A DNA stretch of 64,000 nucleotides from CATOSD01 sp965226695. Lineage in GTDB: Bacteria > Chloroflexota > Dehalococcoidia > Lucifugimonadales > CATOSD01. Position numbers and translations under genes: made by a program. Location of the stretch: assembly GCA_965226695.1 (NCBI GenBank), contig OZ245405.1:1736001-1800000 (forward strand). The letters run 5' to 3'. The notes under the pieces were generated by a model. The model had not been told where the DNA came from. It was given only the letters and a program-made list of their open reading frames with translations, and did not search any database. Of the stretch, positions 46,768 to 54,616 are shown in pieces (within the stretch, counting starts at the first letter, position 1; the number at the start of each line of letters is the position of its first letter).

Positions 46768-47561
46768 TCGACCCCAATACGCCGGACATTCTTAAGGCCA
46801 TCGTCGACGCCAAACGCCAGGAGGTCGAACGCCTGAAGGTCGAAGCGCCAATCGCCCTACTGGAAGAGCGCATCGATAGCCGGGATCGGCCGTTGAACTT
46901 CGCCGGGGCGCTCATGGGGTCGTCCGTGCGCGTTATCGCCGAGGTCAAGCGAGCTTCTCCTACGAGGGGAGTGCTCCGCGCCGACTTCGATCCGGCATGG
47001 CTGGCGAAGACCTACGCCGACGGTGGCGCGGCGGCGGTCTCGGTCCTCACAAACGCGGAGCACTTCCAGGGCAGCATCGAGCACTTGGCGGCGGCGCATC
47101 AAGCGGTGCGGGGGACGGGGGTCCCGGTGCTGCGCAAGGAGTTTATCTTCGACCCCTACCAGGTCTACGAGGCGCGGGCCTATGGTGCGGACGCAATTCT
47201 GCTCATCGTGGCGATGTTGACGTCCGATAGCCTTGCTGAGCTGTTCGCGCTGAGCCAACGCTTCTGGATGCAGTGCCTGGTAGAGGTACACGATGAGCGT
47301 GAGCTGGCCGCGGCGTTGGACGTGGGCGCTGAGATAATTGGCATAAACAACCGAGACCTGCGCACGTTCGTGACCGACCTTGCGACGACCGAGCGACTCG
47401 CCCCCCTCGCGCCGCCGGGCAGTATCGTGGTCAGCGAAAGCGGCATAGCCAGTCGCGGGGACGTGCAGCGCGTCGGCGCGGCGGGAGCGCACGCCGTCCT
47501 CATAGGCGAGTCACTTGTCACAGCGGAAGACGTGTCGGCCAAGCTGAGGGAGTTCGTATGA
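46764..47561 (+). CDS. trpC: Indole-3-glycerol phosphate synthase
   Basis: A 265-residue TIM barrel that closes CdRP to indole-3-glycerol phosphate. Motifs include VIAEVKRASPTRGVL (catalytic Lys), SVLTNAEHFQGS, VLRKEFIFDPYQVYEARAYGADAILLI, GINNRDLRTF and VVSESGIASRGDV with the phosphate-binding AVLIGESLV. It is a stand-alone enzyme, not fused with TrpF. ATG overlaps the HAD stop and its TGA overlaps the trpF ATG. Confidence 0.96.
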   Translation: MIDPNTPDILKAIVDAKRQEVERLKVEAPIALLEERIDSRDRPLNFAGALMGSSVRVIAEVKRASPTRGVLRADFDPAWLAKTYADGGAAAVSVLTNAEHFQGSIEHLAAAHQAVRGTGVPVLRKEFIFDPYQVYEARAYGADAILLIVAMLTSDSLAELFALSQRFWMQCLVEVHDERELAAALDVGAEIIGINNRDLRTFVTDLATTERLAPLAPPGSIVVSESGIASRGDVQRVGAAGAHAVLIGESLVTAEDVSAKLREFV

Positions 47562-48256
47562 CGGTCATGAAGATCTGTGGGATGCGCGAGGTGGCTCACG
47601 CCCTCGTAGCGGCAGAGGCGGGCGCCGACTTGCTGGGGTTCGTGTTCGTTCACGGAGTTCGGCGGCAGCTGGAGGTCGAGCAGGCGCGGTCCATCATCGA
47701 CGAGTACCGGAGGCTGTCCGCATTGCCGGGCGTCCCCGCTAGCCCCGGCTCGCCCCGGCTCGTAGGCCTGTTCGCCAACCAGTCATTGAGCGAGGTCAAC
47801 CACGTCATCGCGCGCTGCGGGCTGGAACTGGTTCAGCTATGCGGCGACGAGGAACGGGATTACTGGCGGCAGGTGGACGCCGACGTCATCCGGCAGGTGC
47901 GGATCGACGACACCGCGCCGCACTCGCAGGCGGTGTCCGACGCCCTTCGCCGGGTCGAAGAGGCGTCGTCCGCAGGCTGCATACCGCTGCTCGACAAGCA
48001 GGAGGCCGGTCAGCTTGGGGGAACCGGGCGCACGTTCGACTGGAGCATCGCCAAGGAAGTGGCGTCGCGGTTTGACGTGCTGCTGGCGGGCGGCCTGACG
48101 CCGGGCAACGTGCGTGAAGCCATAGATGCGGTCGTCCCGTGGGGCGTCGACGTGTCGAGCGGAGTGGAGGCGGGCGGCGCGAAGGACCCTGGGAAGATAG
48201 TGGAGTTTGCCAAGGCTGTCCGCGGCTCCATAGCTTCCACCCCTGGGCAGGTTTGA
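47558..48256 (+). CDS. trpF: Phosphoribosylanthranilate isomerase
   Basis: A 232-residue TIM barrel that isomerises phosphoribosylanthranilate. The N-terminal MKICGMREVAHALVAAEAGADLLGFVF holds the catalytic Cys, and VQLCGDE, LLAGGLTPGNVREAI and GVDVSSGVEAGGAKDPGKI the catalytic Asp and phosphate sites. The open frame overlaps trpC by 4 bases. It is the last gene of the operon; trpB and trpA are not in the window. The stop codon sits in the loop of an inverted repeat. Confidence 0.95.
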   Translation: MTVMKICGMREVAHALVAAEAGADLLGFVFVHGVRRQLEVEQARSIIDEYRRLSALPGVPASPGSPRLVGLFANQSLSEVNHVIARCGLELVQLCGDEERDYWRQVDADVIRQVRIDDTAPHSQAVSDALRRVEEASSAGCIPLLDKQEAGQLGGTGRTFDWSIAKEVASRFDVLLAGGLTPGNVREAIDAVVPWGVDVSSGVEAGGAKDPGKIVEFAKAVRGSIASTPGQV

Positions 48257-48265
48257 AACCTGCCC
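48245..48265 (+). terminator. Inverted repeat at the trpF/MFS convergence
   Basis: GGGCAGG (48245-48251), 7-base loop containing the trpF TGA, CCTGCCC (48259-48265). The TAG of the convergent MFS gene begins at 48266. There is no T-tract on either side, so it may stop transcription only weakly, or it may be a dispersed repeat. Confidence 0.45.
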
Positions 48266-49579
48266 CTACCGAGGTGAAGGGGCAGCCTCCGTGTTCCAGT
48301 CGGGAATCAGTAGGGCGCGGGTGGACTCCAGCGCCAGGATGCTCACAGCACCGGCCACGCTGGCAACGACCGACAGCCACAGCACAATGTCGTAGCTTCC
48401 GGTCAGGTCGAAAATCGGACCGCCGAGCCAACCGCCCAGTGCCATACCCATGCTGGCGCCCAGCATCTGCACGCCGTAGGCCGATCCAACGGGCGCGTGG
48501 CCGTAGTACTTTCGGTTGAGAATGGGGAACCCGCCGGCCTCTCCGCCGTAGCCGATTCCGAATATCACCGCGAACAGGTAGAACGACCAGGCGTCGTGCG
48601 TCCAAAACAACATCAGCACCGTGACGCCCTGCATGACGAACCAGAACGCCATCACCTGCTTCGCACCGTATCGCTCGCACATCATCGGCGTGGTCATGCG
48701 GGTTATCGCGCTGACCGCGGACAGGACCGTCAGCAGTCCGGCGGCGGACACCAGCGACATTCCCTCCCGCATGGCCAGCGGAACGAGGTACACGAGGATG
48801 ACGGCGTGCCCGACGCAGCCCAGGAAGTGGATCGAGCTCATGTTCCAGTAGGCCTTGGTCTGGCGCATGTAGCCGGTGAAGAGCTTTAATTGGACCTTGT
48901 CGATTCTCTTCGCCGGGCGTTCTGCCGCGACGTCGGAACTCTCGCCATAGGGCGGCACGCCCTTGTCCGAGGGCCAGTCTCGGAACAGCGCGATGAGCGC
49001 GAACATGGAGACACTGGACACGGCAGTGATGATCCACACCGAGTCGGCCCAGCCGTATTCGTTGACCAACAGGCCCACCACCGGCGCGGCCAGGGCTGGG
49101 CCGACTCCCCATGCCGCCATGATGATACCCATCGCGAGTCCAAGCCGCCTATGGAACCAGTTCATCGCGGCGGGAATCAGGGGCACCAGGAATATGGCCT
49201 GCGCTACTCCCAGGATGACGCCAAACGAGACGTAGAAGTGCCAGGGCTCCTTGACCAGCGCGGTGGCCGCCATGCCCACGACGAACATGGCGGTGCCGGC
49301 TATCATGCAGATCCGCGCGCCGTAGCGGTCGCCGAGCGATCCGGCCCAGGGCGACGCGACCGCCGTGACAACGCTCGTTATGCCGTAGGCAAGGGTGACC
49401 TCGCCCTGGCTCCATCCGAAGGTCTCGGTGAGTGGGTCGACAAGCACGCCGAAGGCCATGCGCATGGTTGTGCCCACCATCTGCATCGCTGCGATGATGG
49501 CGACGATGACCCATGCGTAATGGAGGTAGAACGCGCGATGTTCGGGGCGGCCCGCCGGGGGTCTTGCGGCCCTAACCAT
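48266..49579 (-). CDS. MFS transporter
   Basis: A 437-residue major-facilitator protein with about 12 membrane helices. The first half starts HYAWVIVAIIAAMQMVGTTMRMAFGV and carries a motif-A-like GSLGDRYGAR between helices 2 and 3. A hydrophilic central loop (about 205-240, DKGVPPYGESSDVAAERPAKRIDK) separates the halves. The pattern resembles the oxalate/formate and monocarboxylate group (OFA/MCT). The substrate, probably a small carboxylate, is inference. It is convergent with trpF and stands downstream of a gamma-glutamyltransferase gene on the same strand. Confidence 0.9.
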   Translation of the reverse strand: MVRAARPPAGRPEHRAFYLHYAWVIVAIIAAMQMVGTTMRMAFGVLVDPLTETFGWSQGEVTLAYGITSVVTAVASPWAGSLGDRYGARICMIAGTAMFVVGMAATALVKEPWHFYVSFGVILGVAQAIFLVPLIPAAMNWFHRRLGLAMGIIMAAWGVGPALAAPVVGLLVNEYGWADSVWIITAVSSVSMFALIALFRDWPSDKGVPPYGESSDVAAERPAKRIDKVQLKLFTGYMRQTKAYWNMSSIHFLGCVGHAVILVYLVPLAMREGMSLVSAAGLLTVLSAVSAITRMTTPMMCERYGAKQVMAFWFVMQGVTVLMLFWTHDAWSFYLFAVIFGIGYGGEAGGFPILNRKYYGHAPVGSAYGVQMLGASMGMALGGWLGGPIFDLTGSYDIVLWLSVVASVAGAVSILALESTRALLIPDWNTEAAPSPR

Positions 49580-49668
49580 TGGCTGCCGGGGAACAGTCGC
49601 CGCGTGCTGGGCGGGTCAGCGGCGTGTGGGGCATCACGCGACGGAGGAGCAAGGAGTTTGGCACAGGG

Positions 49669-49857
49669 CTAGTGCAGCGGGCAGACGATCAATGCCGCCT
49701 GCTCCCATCCGGCCGCCCCGGCGCTGCCGCCCGCTGGGGACGTGGCGGCCCTGGCCTCGACCCGGCTGTCGGCGGTCGCCGCGATGAGGTAGATGGTGAC
49801 GAGCAGGCTCACCACGACCACCGCCAGAAACTGTACAGGCAGCCCCATGACTCTCAT
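49669..49857 (-). CDS. Small single-pass membrane protein, unknown
   Basis: A 62-residue reading frame with a hydrophobic helix at about residues 8-28 (VQFLAVVVVSLLVTIYLIAA) and a short Ala/Gly-rich tail. ATG 49857 comes 6 bases after the stop of the gamma-glutamyltransferase gene, with GGTGA close upstream, so it may be co-translated. I do not recognise a family; the frame could be accidental. Confidence 0.45.
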   Translation of the reverse strand: MRVMGLPVQFLAVVVVSLLVTIYLIAATADSRVEARAATSPAGGSAGAAGWEQAALIVCPLH

Positions 49858-49863
49858 GCGAAG

Positions 49864-51663
49864 TCACCAGCCCATCGCATAGGCGATGTTGTTCTTCGCG
49901 GAGGCGGCGCCGCTTATCACACCGGCCGCCTTGTCGTGGCGCACGCCCATGACCTTGCCGTTGGCCCACGGGCCGGTGAGCTGCACGTCGTGGCCGCGCC
50001 GCCGCAGCTCGTCCAGCACGTCCGCCGGAATGCGCGATTCGGCCACCACGCGCCCGCTGAAGGACGCGCGGGGGTAGAACGAAGACGGGAAGTGCGTGGT
50101 GTGCACGGTCGGCGCGTCCAGCGCCTCCTGAAGGTCCATCCCGAACTCCATGTGGTTGAGGAAGAACTGCAGCGTCCACTGTTCCTGGCTGTCTCCACCC
50201 GGCGTGCCGAAGGCCATGAAGGGGTCACCGTCGCGAGTGACGATGGTGGGAGTCAGGGTGGCGCGGGGACGCTTGCGCGGCTCCAGGGCGTTGGGGCGGG
50301 CGGAGTTCAGGTAGAACATCTGGCCGCGAGTTCCCAGGGGGAAGCCCAGGCCGCGAATCACGGGCGAGGTGCCAATCCAGCCGCCGCTTGGTGTTGCCGC
50401 GACCATGTTGCCCTCGGCATCCATCGCGTCCAGGTGGGTCGTATCTCCGATGTGGGCGTGGCCGAGTCCCAGGTCGCGCGTCTCGCGCGCGGCCACGCCG
50501 AGGGCGCGGCGGTTGTCGTCGGCCACGGCGACGGCGGCGAAAGCGGCGTCCCAGCCGGCGACCTCGCCGGGGCGCTGCTCGAGCGACGCGGCGGCCTCTA
50601 TCTGCGCGCGGCGCCGATGGGCGTAGTCTCCGGACAATAGCGTGTCGAACGGGACGTCGTCGAACTTCGGGTCGCCGTAGTAGGCCTCCCTGTCGGCGAA
50701 CGCCAGCTTGGCAGACTCGATCCAGAGGTGCAGGTAGTCGGCGCTGTTGTGGCCCAGCCCCCGCAGGTCGGCGTCCTTCAGGATGGCGAGGTGCTGGAGG
50801 AACACCGGGCCCTGCGTCCACGACGAGCACTTGCTGACGTCATAGCCGCGATAGCCGAGCGAGACCGGATCTTCCACGTCGGCCTGCCACTCGGCGATGT
50901 CGTCGTATGACAACAGCCCGGAGTGCGCCTCGCCGCTTGCGTCCTCCACCGGGTTGTCCGAGATAAACCTGGCTATGGTCTCGGCCACGCGGCCCTTGTA
51001 GAACTCGTCCCGGGCAGCTTCGATGCCCGCGATGCGGCTCTTGCGGGCGCCTTCCTTTTCGGCGGCGCACATCGACTTCAGCATGGCGGCGAAGTCGGGG
51101 TTGCGCAGAATCTCGCCGAGTTGGGGCGCGCCGCCGCCCGCGTAGTACACCTCGCCCGTGGTCGGGTAGAGGTCGGTGAACTTGTCCACGCTGTCGGCGA
51201 GCGTGTCGTGGAGCCGCTGGTAAACGGGGAACCCGTCCTGGGCGATGTCGATCGCGGGCTGGAGCACCTGGGCGAAGCTCATGGTGCCGAAACGCGCCAC
51301 GGCGGTGGCCCAGGTGTCGACCGGGGCGGGAACGCAGGCTGGCAGATAGCCGTCGCCCGGAATCAGGTCTATGCCGTTGTCCCGGCACCAGTCGATTGTG
51401 AACGCCTTTGGCGACCAACCCATGCCCGAAATAGCGTAGGTCTTGAGCTCCTTCGCGGAGTAGACCAGCGTGGGCACCTCGCCGCCGATACCGCAGCTCT
51501 GCGGTTCAAGGAGCGTCTCGCAGATGCCCATGGCCGCCGCGGCGTCTATTGCGTTGCCGCCCTGCATGAGTATGCGCAGCCCCGCGGAGGCCGCGAGGTA
51601 GTGGCCGGCGGTTACGACGCCTCGCGCCCCCATGATGACGGGTCGAGTCGTGAAGCCTGCCAT
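49864..51663 (-). CDS. Gamma-glutamyltransferase-family Ntn hydrolase
   Basis: A 599-residue GGT-like protein. The N-terminal VVTAGHYLAASAGLRILMQGGNAIDAAAAMGICETLLEP and GIGGEVPTLVYS are family hallmarks. The nucleophile Thr for autocleavage is in HIGDTTHLDAMDAEGNMVAATPSGG, and the C-terminal AFGTPGGDSQEQ closes the active site. No signal peptide is visible, so it may be cytosolic, unlike periplasmic GGT. The open frame extends to 51756 but ATG 51663, with AAGGGGGAC upstream, gives the normal start. The enzyme may act on gamma-glutamyl compounds or be an acylase-like relative. A second GGT homologue lies divergently at 52239. Confidence 0.9.
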   Translation of the reverse strand: MAGFTTRPVIMGARGVVTAGHYLAASAGLRILMQGGNAIDAAAAMGICETLLEPQSCGIGGEVPTLVYSAKELKTYAISGMGWSPKAFTIDWCRDNGIDLIPGDGYLPACVPAPVDTWATAVARFGTMSFAQVLQPAIDIAQDGFPVYQRLHDTLADSVDKFTDLYPTTGEVYYAGGGAPQLGEILRNPDFAAMLKSMCAAEKEGARKSRIAGIEAARDEFYKGRVAETIARFISDNPVEDASGEAHSGLLSYDDIAEWQADVEDPVSLGYRGYDVSKCSSWTQGPVFLQHLAILKDADLRGLGHNSADYLHLWIESAKLAFADREAYYGDPKFDDVPFDTLLSGDYAHRRRAQIEAAASLEQRPGEVAGWDAAFAAVAVADDNRRALGVAARETRDLGLGHAHIGDTTHLDAMDAEGNMVAATPSGGWIGTSPVIRGLGFPLGTRGQMFYLNSARPNALEPRKRPRATLTPTIVTRDGDPFMAFGTPGGDSQEQWTLQFFLNHMEFGMDLQEALDAPTVHTTHFPSSFYPRASFSGRVVAESRIPADVLDELRRRGHDVQLTGPWANGKVMGVRHDKAAGVISGAASAKNNIAYAMGW

Positions 51664-51862
51664 GTGCGTCCCCCTTGCGCCCGTGTCGGGGCATTTGGCT
51701 GTTTGGTCCGCCGCCATGGTAGTTGTGGCGCGGCTTGCCTCAAAATAGCACTGCAAGGGGGGCGCGTCAATTGGTGTGTGGGCCAGTCAAGCGAAACCAA
51801 ATGGCAACCCTTGCGGTTGCCCCCCGGTGCGGCGGCCCACGAGACTCAGGTCGACACCTATG

Positions 51863-52069
51863 TTACAGGGTTCCGCCAGGCGTGAAGTCTCCACGCAGCC
51901 AACGCACGAAGTGCTTGGCGTGTATCAGGTACGTATGCTTGGTGCTGGGCCGGAGCTTCGATGCGTCGACCTCCTTCTCGTACTCCGTCAAGGCCTGTTC
52001 AACGTACTTCATGAAGACAGGCTCAATCTGCTCCGCAATCTCGTGTGGCAATTTGTAGCCGGACATCAT
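51863..52069 (-). CDS. Small protein with integrase core-binding-like C-terminus
   Basis: A 68-residue protein beginning MMSGYKLPHEIAEQIEPVF and ending RPSTKHTYLIHAKHFVRWLRG. The second half resembles the helical SAM-like (core-binding) domain of tyrosine recombinases, without any catalytic domain. GGAAGGGGG stands before the ATG and a good promoter is present. It lies between two divergent GGT genes. The function is unknown; it could be a remnant or a small DNA-binding protein. Confidence 0.62.
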   Translation of the reverse strand: MMSGYKLPHEIAEQIEPVFMKYVEQALTEYEKEVDASKLRPSTKHTYLIHAKHFVRWLRGDFTPGGTL

Positions 52070-52118
52070 GCCCCCTTCCACCTCTTCAGCACCAACAAGA
52101 CACTGAATGCACTTCAAC

Positions 52119-52148
52119 ATTGTACTGCTATGTTTGGGGAGATGGCAA
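52119..52148 (-). promoter_or_regulatory. Promoter of the small integrase-like gene
   Basis: Minus strand: TTGCCA (52143-52148), 18-base spacer, TACAAT (52119-52124), leading to a start near 52112 and a leader of about 43 bases. Confidence 0.55.
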
Positions 52149-52170
52149 TATGATGGCTCCTGATACATTG

Positions 52171-52199
52171 TTGACGGCGCGCGGCGGCGATGATAACTT
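52171..52199 (+). promoter_or_regulatory. Candidate promoter of the second GGT gene
   Basis: TTGACG (52171-52176), 17-base spacer, TAACTT (52194-52199). The -10 is weak. It lies 40 bases before the ATG at 52239. Confidence 0.4.
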
Positions 52200-52238
52200 G
52201 CAGCCAAGTTCAGAGGATACCCGGCTCAGGAGGGCAAC

Positions 52239-53915
52239 ATGGCAACTTCTCCACACGGCATCAATTATTCGGCTTATCGTCCGGTCGTGATGGGGCGACG
52301 CGGCGTGGTCTCGTCGTCCCACTACCTCGCCTCGCAGTCCGGCCTGCGTACGCTGCAGGCGGGCGGCAACGCGGTGGACGCGGCAATCGCCGTCGCCTCC
52401 TCGCTAAACGTGGTCGAGCCCGAAATGTCGGGCATCGGCGGCGACGGATTCATGCTCGTCTACATGGCTAAGACTGGGAAGGTGGAGGCGCTCAACGGCA
52501 CGGGCGCGGCGCCGCTGTCCGCCAGCATCGACCGCTTCCGCGACACAGGCATCCCGCCCAAGGGCCAGGGCCCGGGGACGTCCGTGCTGCGAATAAGCAC
52601 GCCCGGAATACTCGACGCGTGGCTGGAGGCGCACGGGCGGTACGGCGGTCTGTCGCTGGAAAAGGCGTTGGGGCCGGCCATTGAGCTCGCGGCCGAGGGA
52701 TTCCCGGTGAGCCACCGGCTGGCGAATACCCTCTGGGGCCAGCGAGAGGTGCTCGCGGCCCATCCCGACACGGCGCGAACGTTTCTTCCGAACGGCAGGC
52801 CGCCCAGGGCGGGCGAGCTGCTCGCTAACTCCGGACTGGCCAGGACGCTGCAACGCGTCGCCGCGGAGGGGCGCGAGGTGTTCTACGGCGGCGAAATCGG
52901 CAAGGCCATAGTGGCCGCGTGCCAGAGTCTCGGCGGCCTGTTTACCGAGCGCGACTTTGCCGAACATCGGTGTGCGGGCTGGGGCGAGCCGCTTGTGACC
53001 ACCTACCGCGGCGTGGAGGTGTTCGAGCACCCGCCCAACTCCCCTGGCCTCGTGCTGCTGGAGATGCTGAACATGCTGGAGACGTTCGACGTGGCGTCGA
53101 TGGACTGCAACTCGTCGGAACTCATCCACCTGATGGTCGAGATAAAGAAGCTGGCCTTCGCCGACAGGGAGTACATCGCTGACCCGGCCTGGGTGGACGT
53201 CCCCACAGAGGGCCTACTGTCCAAGGAGTATGCCGCCAGCCAGGCGGCGCGCATCAACACGGAAAGGGCCAACCTCGAGGTGGCCAAGGGCGAACCGGTG
53301 GGCGCGGCCCACACCACGTACTTCTGCGTAGTGGACGGGGAGGGCAATGCCGTTTCCCACATACAGAGCCTGGGCGGCTACTTCGGATCGGGCATCGTGG
53401 CTGGGGATACGGGTGTGCTGCTCAACGACCGAATGACACAGTGGCACCTGGACCCGAACCACCCCAACGCCCTGATGGGCGGCAAGCGCGTCCGCCACAC
53501 GATGAACCCTCCGATGGCGTTCAAGGACGGCAAGCTGTTCATGGTGTGGGGCACACCCGGCGGAGACACGCAGGTACAGACTAACATGCAGGTTCTCAGC
53601 CACGTTATGGACTTCGGGATGACAGTTCAGGAGGCGGTGGAGGCGGCGCGCTGGAACCACGACCAGCACGGCACGCATCCGTCGGGCTACGGCGGCGAGT
53701 TCGGCGACGAGGACCGGCTGGAGATAGAGAGCCGCTACCCGCCCGACACGCTGGACGCGCTTCGGGCCAAGGGCCACAAGCTGATCGTGGAGACCGATTG
53801 GGCCGCGTGGGACTACTGGTGGGGCTCGGCGCAGGCCATCATGGTGGACCAGGAGACCGGCACGCTGATGGGAGCCGCCGACCCCCGCGGCGACGGCTAC
53901 GCGGTGAGCTGGTAG
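52239..53915 (+). CDS. Gamma-glutamyltransferase-family Ntn hydrolase
   Basis: A 558-residue GGT homologue. It has RRGVVSSSHYLASQSGLRTLQAGGNAVDAAIAVA and EMSGIGGDGFMLVY at the N-terminus, the nucleophile Thr in GAAHTTYFCVVDGEGNAVSHIQS, and WGTPGGDTQVQTNMQVL near the end. No signal peptide. AGGAGGG lies 5 bases before the ATG. It is a paralogue of the divergent 599-residue gene but clearly diverged, so substrates probably differ. Members can hydrolyse gamma-glutamyl amides such as glutathione or act as acylases. Confidence 0.9.
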   Translation: MATSPHGINYSAYRPVVMGRRGVVSSSHYLASQSGLRTLQAGGNAVDAAIAVASSLNVVEPEMSGIGGDGFMLVYMAKTGKVEALNGTGAAPLSASIDRFRDTGIPPKGQGPGTSVLRISTPGILDAWLEAHGRYGGLSLEKALGPAIELAAEGFPVSHRLANTLWGQREVLAAHPDTARTFLPNGRPPRAGELLANSGLARTLQRVAAEGREVFYGGEIGKAIVAACQSLGGLFTERDFAEHRCAGWGEPLVTTYRGVEVFEHPPNSPGLVLLEMLNMLETFDVASMDCNSSELIHLMVEIKKLAFADREYIADPAWVDVPTEGLLSKEYAASQAARINTERANLEVAKGEPVGAAHTTYFCVVDGEGNAVSHIQSLGGYFGSGIVAGDTGVLLNDRMTQWHLDPNHPNALMGGKRVRHTMNPPMAFKDGKLFMVWGTPGGDTQVQTNMQVLSHVMDFGMTVQEAVEAARWNHDQHGTHPSGYGGEFGDEDRLEIESRYPPDTLDALRAKGHKLIVETDWAAWDYWWGSAQAIMVDQETGTLMGAADPRGDGYAVSW

Positions 53916-53977
53916 GCGCGTAGCGTTGTAGGGCCGGCAGGGGCGCCGAACGTGCGCCCCGCCGGCCGGCTCAGGCC

Positions 53978-54178
53978 ATGCCAAAGGTTCGAGACGCGAT
54001 CCGGATAGTGGCGCGCGACGGGTGGTATCATGTGCGCACGCGGGGCAGTCACCGGCAGTTCCACCATCCGGTGAAGCGGGGAAAGGTGAGCATACCTGGT
54101 CATCCGAGCACAGAACTCAAGCCAAAGACTTGGAGGAGCATCTTGAGACAGGCCGGACTCAGGGAGGAGGAGCTATGA
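53978..54178 (+). CDS. hicA: HicA-family toxin (mRNA interferase)
   Basis: A 66-residue protein of the HicA family with its double-stranded-RNA-binding-like fold: RDAIRIVARDGWYHVRTRGSHRQFHHP includes the catalytic His in GSHRQF, followed by KVSIPGHPSTELKPKTWRSILRQAGL. HicA toxins cleave mRNA and are held by HicB. The TGA overlaps the hicB ATG (ATGA). No convincing promoter is visible in the 62 bases upstream. Confidence 0.9.
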   Translation: MPKVRDAIRIVARDGWYHVRTRGSHRQFHHPVKRGKVSIPGHPSTELKPKTWRSILRQAGLREEEL

Positions 54179-54576
54179 GGTTGCGCTACGCAGTCGTCTT
54201 TGAACAGACTCCCAACAACTACTGCGCTTACGTGCCGGACGTTCCGGGCTGCATCAGCACAGGAAATACATGGTACAAGATGCTGTCCATGATTCACGAA
54301 GCGCTTACGTTTCACATCGAAATGATGGTAGAGGAAGGCGATCCCGTTCCGGAGCCCAGGATGTCTCTTGAAGATGCGATGAGGGACTACCTCGAGCCGA
54401 TCAACGAGGAACACATGGAGTCCTACCTCAGCTATGGAGAACCGGCGCCTTCGCTTTCGGTAACCTTTCAAATGGTGGAGGTCGACGTCCGCGTCTCGGA
54501 GGGCGAGAAAGACAGATTGACGGCTCGCGTTATGAAATCGCTTAGTCTGGCCGGAGTCGATACGGAGAGCGAATAG
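54175..54576 (+). CDS. hicB: HicB-family antitoxin
   Basis: A 133-residue antitoxin. The N-terminal YAVVFEQTPNNYCAYVPDVPGCISTGNT is the degraded-RNase-H HicB fold, and EALTFHIEMMVEEGDPVPEP follows the usual pattern. The C-terminal part from about residue 88 is less typical and could be a strand plus helix for DNA binding or dimerisation. GGAGGAG stands 7 bases before the ATG. It overlaps hicA by 4 bases, so toxin and antitoxin are translated together. Confidence 0.88.
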   Translation: MRLRYAVVFEQTPNNYCAYVPDVPGCISTGNTWYKMLSMIHEALTFHIEMMVEEGDPVPEPRMSLEDAMRDYLEPINEEHMESYLSYGEPAPSLSVTFQMVEVDVRVSEGEKDRLTARVMKSLSLAGVDTESE

Positions 54577-54616
54577 AGCGATAGACGGGGCGGCACCCGC
54601 CGCCCCGTGCCCTACG

